Shown here: positions 13,210 to 19,452 of the stretch, one piece after another | Position numbering within the stretch: the first letter of the stretch is position 1 | Layout: every line of letters starts with the position of its first letter | DNA from: an uncultured Collinsella sp. | GTDB lineage: Bacteria > Actinomycetota > Coriobacteriia > Coriobacteriales > Coriobacteriaceae | Reading direction: 5' to 3' | DNA length: 29,653 nucleotides | Assembly (NCBI GenBank): GCA_902496775.1 | Contig: CABVCF010000015.1 | Location: forward strand, 1 to 29,653 | The notes under the pieces: model-generated | The model's database searches: none | What the model was told of the DNA's origin: nothing | The model's input: the letters and a program-made list of their open reading frames with translations, nothing else | Position numbers and translations under genes: made by a program

Positions 13210-13536
13210 GTGATGCTGTGCGACCTGCCCGGCGTCCTGTCCTTCCTAGGGCTGCCACCTGAGACGGAGATGCCGCCGGGCAACAAGGGGAAGACGAAGC
13301 TCAAGAAGCTCTACAGGAAGGTGGCGCCGAACAAGGCATACCACTCCGGCGAGCGCGCCAAGGATTTGATCTCGCACCTCGACATGGCAGAGATCAGGGC
13401 ATCGGCGCCCGTCCAAGAATTGGGATGCAGTTCAATACGAGCTCGGGGCTCTTTTCGTCTAGATTGGGGACGCATGGCCGGACGAAAACAATTTGCGTCT
13501 GGTAATAAGCGTACGAAAGCGCAATTTACGTCTTAA
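13210..13536 (+). CDS. Unrecognised ORF, possibly a relic
   Basis: I do not recognise this protein. The open frame actually extends back to 13048 without a stop and includes PHRYCRYCPP (a C-x2-C pair) and then ISPTAQRVVDLAAKADIEDV, before a GTG at 13210 that is directly followed by an ATG. The part up to about residue 70, with GNKGKTKLKKLYRKVAPNK and then DLISHLDMAEIRASAPV, has the amphipathic, charged character of real protein. After about 13430 it runs into the dyad array and loses that character. No ribosome site is clear. It is most likely a fragment of an accessory gene fused to the end of the broken integrase. Confidence 0.3.
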   Translation: MMLCDLPGVLSFLGLPPETEMPPGNKGKTKLKKLYRKVAPNKAYHSGERAKDLISHLDMAEIRASAPVQELGCSSIRARGSFRLDWGRMAGRKQFASGNKRTKAQFTS

Positions 13537-13605
13537 TTCCGTACGCAAATCAAGACGAAAATCGTTTACGTCTGCTTTAAATCCGTACGAAAACGGTTTT
13601 CGTCT
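13479..13605. repeat. Array of four imperfect dyad elements
   Basis: Four units of about 22 bp share the pattern (G/T)ACGAAA-N-TTT-N-CGTCT: 13479-13500, 13510-13533, 13552-13573 and 13584-13605. The last contains ACGAAAAC-G-GTTTTCGT, a perfect dyad. An extra CGTACGCAAAT half lies at 13540-13550 and TTTTCGTCT at 13453-13461. The spacing is about 30-40 bp. The array ends 20 bases from the stop codon of the minus-strand ATPase. Confidence 0.7.
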
Positions 13606-13624
13606 TGCAGGGCAGTTGCCGTTT

Positions 13625-14716
13625 CTACAGTTCAACTTCCAGTTCGGCTTTGTGCTCGTAGAGGTAGTCGCGCATGTAGGGGATGGCAAATGAGACCTTG
13701 CCGTACGAGGGAGCCTCGATAATCGATTCTCTTAACAGGCGGCTGCGGACGGAACTCACCTGTTGAGGCGTTTTGTTTAGGGCATCGGCAACCATGCTGG
13801 TCGAGCTCGTCTGCCCCAAAGATGCCATGCTCAGCAGATAAGCGATGCACGTGGGCGGAATGCGCTGTAGCGCGGGCTCAATCACCATGGCACAGAAGCG
13901 TTCGCGTGCCGTTGCAATGCCGCGCTCGGCTTCTTCTTCTCCAATAATCGGTGTATGTGCGCGTCTTGCCAACTGCCATGCGTAGTATCCAACGAGTTGG
14001 ATCATGAAAGGATAACCTTGCGTTGCCTCGGCAAGTTGGCCGGCAATACCTGGCTGCAACTCCATGCCAGACGCTTCAATGGTTTCCTCGAGGGAGTACG
14101 ACACTTCGGTTACTGCCACAGCCTTTAGGTCAAAGGGGAGGGCACGGCGCAAAAACGTAAGTGTCTTTCCGTTGATGATGCTTTCAATCATCGAAGGCAG
14201 CCCCGCAAAAACAAAGGCGATATCAAGGTCTTCGCCGATAACCTGCTGAATCGCAATGGAGAGCGTTCGGACCTCATCGAGCTCTGCGTCTTGAACCTCG
14301 TCGAGAGTGATGAGCAGGCCATTTTCATTCTTGGATATTGTCTGTCTCATGGCGTCGCGTAGCGATGGACCGATTCGCTCAATGTCTATGCTGCCGATGG
14401 ATATGCCAGCTACGGTGGGCTCAAATCTGGCGTGTTTGGCCTGGAATTTGGGCTGCAGCTGTTCGAGAATGCGTTGGCAAAGTCCCTCGGTTGCGACCTC
14501 TTTTATGACCGTCCAGCCACGGCTTTGCGCCAAACGTGAGCACTCGTCAAGGAGGACCGTCTTGCCCGTTCCACGGACGCCGGCTATGCGCATTAGGCGC
14601 CCCGGGGCACCAGGCCCGTTGACGAGGCCCTCATTGAATTCTTCGAGCACATCTTCGCGGCCGATAATCGTGGGAGGTGTTTTACCTGCTGTGGGCTTAA
14701 AAGGGTTTGTTTGCAT
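13625..14716 (-). CDS. Lone AAA/STAND-like ATPase with C-terminal winged helix
   Basis: This 363-aa protein has the organisation of archaeal-ATPase/ORC-Cdc6-like NTPases. It has an N-terminal lead with PPTIIGREDVLEEF, Walker A GVRGTGKT (residues 46-53), Walker B LLITLDE (D139, E140), a sensor region FVFAGLPSM, and a helical lid containing TQGYPFMIQLVGYYAW. The C-terminal winged helix of about 90 aa contains TSSTSMVADALNKTPQQVSSVRSRL. It should bind and hydrolyse ATP and probably bind DNA, but its physiological role is unknown. A start at ATG 14716 is preferred over a GTG at 14725 because AAAGGTGG sits five bases before the ATG. There is no operon partner. Seven 10-bp repeats fill its promoter region, which suggests tight control. 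Confidence 0.8.
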   Translation of the reverse strand: MQTNPFKPTAGKTPPTIIGREDVLEEFNEGLVNGPGAPGRLMRIAGVRGTGKTVLLDECSRLAQSRGWTVIKEVATEGLCQRILEQLQPKFQAKHARFEPTVAGISIGSIDIERIGPSLRDAMRQTISKNENGLLITLDEVQDAELDEVRTLSIAIQQVIGEDLDIAFVFAGLPSMIESIINGKTLTFLRRALPFDLKAVAVTEVSYSLEETIEASGMELQPGIAGQLAEATQGYPFMIQLVGYYAWQLARRAHTPIIGEEEAERGIATARERFCAMVIEPALQRIPPTCIAYLLSMASLGQTSSTSMVADALNKTPQQVSSVRSRLLRESIIEAPSYGKVSFAIPYMRDYLYEHKAELEVEL

Positions 14717-14730
14717 GTGAGCCACCTTTG

Positions 14731-14800
14731 CTCAAGATATAGCAAGATATAGCAAAGTATAGCAAGATATAGCAAAGTATAGTGAGATATAGCAACGTAT
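14731..14800. repeat. Seven tandem 10-bp repeats in the ATPase promoter region
   Basis: The units read close to AGCAAGATAT or AGCAAAGTAT in + orientation, in exact 10-bp register, ending 14 bases upstream of the ATPase ATG. Ten bp is about one helical turn, so bound proteins would line up on one face. On the coding (minus) strand each unit carries TATAxT/TATCTT, which resembles a -10 box. Confidence 0.85.
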
Positions 14801-14803
14801 AGC

Positions 14804-14872
14804 GCTGTTCGCGGGTTCTTACGGTGGTGCTATTTTCCGAATGCCGCGCGGATAAAGCGCTGGGCGAACAGC
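14804..14872. repeat. 9-bp inverted repeat GCTGTTCGC ... GCGAACAGC
   Basis: Perfect 9-bp arms (14804-14812 and 14864-14872) are 51 bp apart, just outside the 10-bp repeat block. This is possibly part of the ATPase control region. No gene is supported here. Confidence 0.4.
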
Positions 14873-14926
14873 TTGTTGGCAACTCACGAGGGCTCGGGGT
14901 GCCAATTTGGGGTGCAGTAGTGCTGC

Positions 14927-15086
14927 GCCACGAAAAGGGCCTATCTACTACGTTTAAGCCGCAGGGGTCAACCATAGTCGGCTTTTTCGAAAATCGACAA
15001 GCTGTCTACCTGCGGTTTTGTTTTCACGGTTTTCGGTATGGCCGAGGCTATCCGTGTTAACGTAGTAGATGGGCCACTTTTGTGGC
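14927..15086. repeat. 160-bp inverted-repeat element (MITE-like or structured RNA)
   Basis: The arms 14927-14954 and 15059-15086 are complementary at 24 of 28 positions, including GGCC followed by an ATCTACTACGTT stretch. A nested pair CCGCAGG (14959-14965) / CCTGCGG (15009-15015) lies inside. There is no ORF. A miniature transposable element, a palindromic intergenic repeat, or a folded RNA would all fit. Confidence 0.6.
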
Positions 15087-15116
15087 AAGGGGGCCGATCT
15101 GCGGGCCAGGGTAGCT

Positions 15117-15157
15117 AAAAGAGCCCCGTCCCAAAAAGACTGATTGGGAGCTGGGGC
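15117..15157 (-). terminator. Terminator-like hairpin upstream of the GntR gene
   Basis: The stem has two blocks, GCCCC/GGGGC and TCCCAA/TTGGGA, separated by small bulges. On the minus strand it is followed by CTCTTTTAG. It would stop transcription running leftwards away from the GntR gene; no gene there needs it. Confidence 0.35.
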
Positions 15158-15219
15158 GTGTCGATGCGATAGTATTGCATGGTGGTATTCGACTAACCGA
15201 GGGTTTATCCGAGGGCTTT

Positions 15220-15912
15220 ATGGAACAACGCCAGCATAATCAGAGCCTGCAAGACCAGGCATACAACGCATTGCGCTCCAAGATCATCTATGCCGAGCTC
15301 AAGCCCGGCACGCGCCTTTCGGCGATTGGGCTGGAAAAGGAGACGGGAATCGGGCGCACGCCCATTCGCGAGTCCTTTGTGCGCCTGCGCGAGCAGGAGC
15401 TGGTGGAAACGCGTCCCAAAAGCGGCACCTATGTCTCTAAGATCAGCATGGAACGCGCCGAGAACGCCTGTTTCTTGCGCGAGAAACTCGAGCGAAGCGT
15501 GCTCATTAAATGTTGCTCGGCCGCCTCGCCCGAGCAAAAGCATCGGCTTGAGCAGATTCTTGTCGAGTCAGAGTCGCTCGGCCATAGCGAGACGCGTCGC
15601 TTTTTTGATCTGGACAACCTGTTCCATGAGACGTGTTTTGCGATTGCCGGCCGTCACATGTTGTGGGATTGGATGAAGAGCGTCAATACGCATTTTGAGC
15701 GATACAACTGGTTGCGTATGGTGTCGCAGGATCTGGATTGGGAGCCGATTCGTCGGCAGCATCGCCGAATTCTCGAGGCTATTAAGAGGGGCGATACCGA
15801 TGCGGCGAGCTATCTGGCAGAGACACACTTGCACCTAATGCCCGAGGAGCAGGGCCCGGTTATTGCCTTACATCCTGACTATTTTGAGCTGTCTAAAGAC
15901 TCGGCTATCTAG
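15220..15912 (+). CDS. GntR-family transcriptional regulator, FCD (FadR) subfamily
   Basis: This 230-aa regulator is complete. The N-terminal winged helix (about 12-78) contains DQAYNALRSKIIYAELKPG, then the recognition part TGIGRTPIRESFVRLREQ and ending in SGTYVSKI. The all-helical FCD domain (about 90-220) contains FFDLDNLFHETCFAIAGR, where Asp and His of the D...FH motif usually bind a metal, and a final His in AETHLHLM. FCD regulators respond to carboxylic acids or acyl-CoA. The start at ATG 15220 was chosen because GAGGG precedes it by four bases; an upstream TTG at 15175 extends the frame without support. Its target is not next to it. It could act on the TGGT/ACCA-type dyad before the dehydratase, but that is speculation. 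Confidence 0.88.
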   Translation: MEQRQHNQSLQDQAYNALRSKIIYAELKPGTRLSAIGLEKETGIGRTPIRESFVRLREQELVETRPKSGTYVSKISMERAENACFLREKLERSVLIKCCSAASPEQKHRLEQILVESESLGHSETRRFFDLDNLFHETCFAIAGRHMLWDWMKSVNTHFERYNWLRMVSQDLDWEPIRRQHRRILEAIKRGDTDAASYLAETHLHLMPEEQGPVIALHPDYFELSKDSAI

Positions 15913-15938
15913 CCCATCATCGCATCTGCTCGAGGCGT

Positions 15939-15968
15939 AAAAACGATGCTGCTCACCTGCAGCGTTTT
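15939..15968. terminator. Terminator after the GntR gene
   Basis: AAAACG...CTGC pairs with GCAG...CGTTTT around a short loop with a 3-base bulge, giving an A/T-flanked GC stem that can work in either direction. Confidence 0.45.
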
Positions 15969-16036
15969 GCAACCGAGATTTTTAAAACATGCCTAAAATG
16001 GCTCAGACTGCCGACAAATAGGAAACGGGGTGCGCT

Positions 16037-17059
16037 ATGGCGCAGATGAGAATCAAGGACATTGCCGCCGAGGCGGGCGTGAGTCCGGCCACGGTCTCGC
16101 GCTATCTCAACAACCGCCCCGGGCAAATGACCGAGGAGACCCGTGCCCGCATTGCCGAGGTCATCGAGCGCACCGGCTATCGCCCGCGTGCCGCTGCGCG
16201 CAATCTGCGCAGCTCGCGCACCAATCTCATCGGCGTGATCTTGGCCGACATCGCCAACCCATTCTCGAGCGCCATGCTCGAAGGACTTTCCGCCAGTGCC
16301 GCCGCGCGCGGCTGCTCGCTTATGACGGCCATTAGCGGCAACGATCCCGCTAAGGAAGCAGAGTCGCTCACCAGACTTATCGATGCCGGCGCGGACGGCC
16401 TGGTCGTCAACACCTGTGGAGGCAACGACGAGGCAATCGCCGCGGCAGCGGGGCGCCTGCCTGTTGTGCTGCTCGACCGCGATGCTGCCGACGGCGGCGT
16501 CGATCTGGTGACATCTAACAACCGTGAGCTGGTCGCCGGCTTGGTAGACGAGCTCGCCGCTGCGGGCTGTGAGCGCCTGTGCATGCTCACCGAGGCAAGC
16601 GACGACAGCCCCGTGCGTCGAGAGCGCGCCGAGGCTTTTGCCGACGAGCTTTCGCGCCGCGGTCTTGCGGGCGAGGTCGTTACCCTGGCCGATGGCGGTG
16701 CCACGGGCGTTGGCCGTTTGGACGAGACCATCCGCGGCTATGCAGGCAAAAAGCTCGGCCTCATTGCCGTCAACGGCCTGGTCTTCCTGCGCCTGACCGA
16801 GGCGCTGGCGCAGCTTGGTCCCTCGCTGCCGGCGGGGCTTAAGATCGCGACGTTTGACGACTACCCCTGGAACCACGTGCTCTTTGGCGGTGTGACCACG
16901 GCCGCGCAAGACACCCTCACCATTGCCGAGCGCGTGGTCGAGCGCCTCTCCGAGCGCATTGACGTTGTTACCACTACGGTGGGCGAGGCCGCAAAGCTGG
17001 CGCCCAAACGCATCGAGATTCCCGGCCACATCGAACATCGCGCATCAACCTCGCGCTAA
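16037..17059 (+). CDS. LacI-family transcriptional regulator
   Basis: This 340-aa regulator has the LacI helix-turn-helix IKDIAAEAGVSPATVSRYLN (residues 6-25), a hinge with YRPRAAARNLRSSRT, and a periplasmic-binding-protein-like ligand domain. The ligand domain starts at NLIGVILADIANPFSSAM and contains GLVVNTCGGND, VVLLDRDAA and a near-C-terminal FDDYPWNHVLFGGVTT. The opening 'PATVSRYLNN-RPGQMTEETRARI' resembles 2-keto-3-deoxygluconate (KdgR-type) repressors, so a sugar or sugar-acid ligand is likely. A GGGG-rich site precedes the ATG. The gene is alone, with no sugar genes next to it; the GS-like gene follows after 134 bases with its own promoter region. Confidence 0.9.
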   Translation: MAQMRIKDIAAEAGVSPATVSRYLNNRPGQMTEETRARIAEVIERTGYRPRAAARNLRSSRTNLIGVILADIANPFSSAMLEGLSASAAARGCSLMTAISGNDPAKEAESLTRLIDAGADGLVVNTCGGNDEAIAAAAGRLPVVLLDRDAADGGVDLVTSNNRELVAGLVDELAAAGCERLCMLTEASDDSPVRRERAEAFADELSRRGLAGEVVTLADGGATGVGRLDETIRGYAGKKLGLIAVNGLVFLRLTEALAQLGPSLPAGLKIATFDDYPWNHVLFGGVTTAAQDTLTIAERVVERLSERIDVVTTTVGEAAKLAPKRIEIPGHIEHRASTSR

Positions 17060-17112
17060 TCGCTCGTTCGCAACGGCCTGTTCGCGCACGTTTTTTGAGC
17101 GCTTGATACGCT

Positions 17113-17128
17113 TTAACCCTGCGGAAAC
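17113..17128 (+). promoter_or_regulatory. Candidate GlnR box before the GS-like gene
   Basis: TTAAC-CCTGCG-GAAAC matches the actinobacterial GlnR half-site pair GTnAC-N6-GnAAC at every fixed position except the first G. It lies 66 bases before the start codon. Downstream CTGCGATA is repeated (17136-17143 and 17148-17155) around possible -10 sequences. Confidence 0.4.
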
Positions 17129-17193
17129 ATTTTTCTGCGATAGTATCTGCGATATAGACCAGTCGAAACCCGCCCGAAAGAAAGGGGAGCGAC

Positions 17194-18531
17194 ATGAACC
17201 AGCAGAACATCGATTACGTACTCCGCTCCGTAGAGCAGCGTGACATCCGCTTTGTGCGTCTGTGGTTTGTCGACATTCTCGGCCGCCTCAAGAACTTTGC
17301 CATTAGCCCCGAGGACCTCGAGGTCGCTTTTGAGGAGGGTATTGGCTTTGACGGCTCCGCCATCGAGGGCTTTGCCACGCCCGAGGAAGCCGACATGCTG
17401 GCGTTTCCCGATGCTTCGACCTTCCAGATTCTGCCGTGGCGCCCGAGCCACAACGGCGTTGCCCGCGTGTTCTGCGACGTATGCACTCCCGATCGCAAGC
17501 CGTTTGCCGGCGACCCGCGCGATGCCCTGCGCCGCATGTTCCGCAAGGCCGAGCAGGCTGGCTATCTGCTCAACGTGGGCGCCGAGCTGGAGTATTACTA
17601 TTTCCCCGACGAGCACACTCCCGAGCCGCTTGACAACGTGGGCTACTTCGATCTTTCGGTGAGCGATGCCGCTCGCGACCTGCGCCGCAACACGGTCCTC
17701 ACGCTCGAGAAGATGTCCGTGCCCGTGGAGTACACCTTCCACGCCGCCGGCCGCTCGCAGCACGGCATGAGCCTGCGCCACGCCGAGGCCCTGAGCATGT
17801 CCGACGCCATCACCACGGCCAAACTCATCATTAAGCAGCAGGCTTACGAGAGCGGGTGCCACGCCTCCTTTATGCCCAAGCCGTTGGCGGGCGAGGACGG
17901 CAGCGCTATGTTCCTGTGCCAGTCGCTATTCGACCACGACGGCAACAACGTCTTTTGGGGCGAGGACGACGAGAAGTACCACCTCTCCGATATCGCCAAG
18001 CACTACATGGCCGGCATCTTGGCGCACGCGCGCGAGATCAGCGCCATCACCAACCCCACGGTCAACTCGTACAAGCGCATCACCACGGGCGGAGACTCCG
18101 TGCCGCAGTACGCCACGTGGGGCCTGCGCAACCGCGCGAGTATGGTCCGCATTCCGGTCTACAAGCCCGGCAAGCAGCTGTCCACGCGCATCGAGCTTCG
18201 CAGCCCCGACCCCATGGCCAACCCGTACCTGGTCAACGCCGTCACGCTGGCGGCTGGTCTGGACGGCATCGAGCGCAAGCTGGAGCTCCCGCCCGAGGCA
18301 ACGGCTGAGACGCTCAAGCTTACCGACCGTCAGATGGTCGAGGCCGGCTACACGCCGCTGCCGCGCTCGCTCAAAGAGGCGCTCGACGTGTTTGAGGACT
18401 CGCAGTTTATGAAGGATGCCCTCGGCGAGCACATCCACAGCTTCTTCCTCAAAAAGAAGCGCGACGAGTGGCATAAGTTTGAGTCTACGATCACCGAGTG
18501 GGAGATCAAGCACTACCTGGCGAACTCCTAA
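17194..18531 (+). CDS. Glutamine-synthetase-like protein with a disrupted metal site
   Basis: This 445-aa protein aligns over its full length with type I glutamine synthetase. It has the beta-grasp start with FDGSAIEGF, GAELEYYYF (E131, E133), FMPKPLAGEDGSAM, NPTVNSYKR, and TRIELRSPDP with E334. However, where family members have HHEVAPGQHE it reads FHAAGRSQHG, so the two n1-site Glu are A184 and G191. Where they have GSGMH it reads GSAMF, so the n2 His is F240. Three of six catalytic metal ligands are therefore lost, and normal glutamine synthesis is doubtful. The phosphate-binding Arg and Asn/Lys motifs remain. A paralogue with another ligase function, or a nitrogen sensor, is possible. GGGGAG precedes the ATG. 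A GlnR-like regulator follows 50 bases later. Confidence 0.88.
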   Translation: MNQQNIDYVLRSVEQRDIRFVRLWFVDILGRLKNFAISPEDLEVAFEEGIGFDGSAIEGFATPEEADMLAFPDASTFQILPWRPSHNGVARVFCDVCTPDRKPFAGDPRDALRRMFRKAEQAGYLLNVGAELEYYYFPDEHTPEPLDNVGYFDLSVSDAARDLRRNTVLTLEKMSVPVEYTFHAAGRSQHGMSLRHAEALSMSDAITTAKLIIKQQAYESGCHASFMPKPLAGEDGSAMFLCQSLFDHDGNNVFWGEDDEKYHLSDIAKHYMAGILAHAREISAITNPTVNSYKRITTGGDSVPQYATWGLRNRASMVRIPVYKPGKQLSTRIELRSPDPMANPYLVNAVTLAAGLDGIERKLELPPEATAETLKLTDRQMVEAGYTPLPRSLKEALDVFEDSQFMKDALGEHIHSFFLKKKRDEWHKFESTITEWEIKHYLANS

Positions 18532-18581
18532 TCGCGCTGGCTTGTTCCAGTACGATTGAGCTCATTTCCTTGGAGGCCGAT

Positions 18582-19244
18582 ATGTCCGAAAAGAGTGCCC
18601 TGTTCATGGCGCGCACGACGCGCTTCCACGAGTTTGCCCGCAGCTTGACGACCACCCTGGGTGTCGAGGTGAGCCTGGCAACTCCCGATTCGCCGACCGC
18701 GGCGCACGACTTTGACCTGCTGATCCTCGATTCCGATGGCATCCGCAGCGACCGCATCGATCAGATTGCCAAGTGGCTTGACGATCGCGGCGGCGTCCCC
18801 ATGTTGGTGATCGTCGACGACGAGGCGCTCGGCACCCTGCGCCTGCCCAATCATGCGCATGCCGACTTTGTGTGCCCCACGGCGACGCCCAACGAGCTCA
18901 AGGCTCGCGCGCAGCGCTTGATGGGCGAGGAGGAGACCGTTACCGCCGACGATGTGCTCAACATCGATAACCTCGAGATCAACCTGGCTACCTACCAGGT
19001 GACGCTCGATGGCGAGCCCATCGACCTGACGCTGATGGAGTACTCGCTGCTGAGCTTTTTGGCGACGCATCCCAACCGTGCCTACAGCCGCGAGGTACTG
19101 CTGCACCGCGTGTGGGGCTTTGAGTACTGCGGCGGCACGCGCACCGTCGACGTGCACATCCGACGCATCCGCTCCAAGGTGGGCCCGCAGATCGCGGCAC
19201 ACATCACCACCGTCCGCGGCGTGGGCTATCTGTTTAAGGACTAG
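18582..19244 (+). CDS. GlnR-like atypical OmpR-type response regulator
   Basis: This 220-aa protein has an N-terminal receiver-like domain and a C-terminal OmpR winged helix. The helix region has IDLTLMEYSLLSFLATHPN, REVLLHRVWGFEYCGGTRTVDVH and TTVRGVGYLFKD. The receiver lacks the acidic pair after strand 1 (it begins ALFMARTTRFHEF), keeps an Asp in LLILDSD, and lacks the usual Lys-Pro. It therefore probably does not work by ordinary Asp phosphorylation, and no sensor kinase is nearby. The GGTRTVDVHIRRIRSKVGP block and the degenerate receiver are both features of actinobacterial GlnR, the global nitrogen regulator. Its place directly after a GS-like gene supports that. TTGGAGG precedes the ATG. 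An open frame extends back to 18498 inside the GS-like gene but without a ribosome site. Confidence 0.85.
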   Translation: MSEKSALFMARTTRFHEFARSLTTTLGVEVSLATPDSPTAAHDFDLLILDSDGIRSDRIDQIAKWLDDRGGVPMLVIVDDEALGTLRLPNHAHADFVCPTATPNELKARAQRLMGEEETVTADDVLNIDNLEINLATYQVTLDGEPIDLTLMEYSLLSFLATHPNRAYSREVLLHRVWGFEYCGGTRTVDVHIRRIRSKVGPQIAAHITTVRGVGYLFKD

Positions 19245-19248
19245 ATTT

Positions 19249-19285
19249 CCACCGCAAAGGGGACAGGCACCTTTGTGGTGGTTTT
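19249..19285 (+). terminator. Terminator after the GlnR-like gene
   Basis: A 12-bp stem with one G-T pair (CCACCGCAAAGG with CCTTTGTGGTGG), a 9-base loop and TTTT begin five bases after the stop codon. Confidence 0.8.
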
Positions 19286-19399
19286 GCCGCATGAGCGGGT
19301 TCCTTTCGGGTTTGCAGAAGAACTTAAGCCTTCCTAAAAGATTGCGTTCTCATACACGTTCGCCCGCATATTGGGGTACAACTCAACGTGAACAATGAT

Positions 19400-19426
19400 G
19401 GCCCGCCACATGTTTGGCGGGCCTTT
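19400..19426 (+). terminator. Terminator-like hairpin in the htrA leader
   Basis: A perfect 8-bp stem GGCCCGCC/GGCGGGCC with an 8-base loop is followed by TTT and, after GG, a T-rich stretch. It sits 27 bases before the protease start and after any promoter that could lie in 19286-19399, so it may be an attenuator rather than the end of a gene. Confidence 0.5.
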
Positions 19427-19452
19427 GGTTATTTGACGAAAGGATCGCAGCT

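Noticed and set aside
13479..13605. CRISPR array
   Set aside because: The units vary, are themselves palindromic, and intervals are only about 9-20 bp between repeats. There are no cas genes.
14593..14975. Minus-strand hydrophobic ORFs reading through the 10-bp repeats
   Set aside because: The Tyr/Leu/Ile-rich stretch is only the translation of the tandem ATAT-containing repeat.
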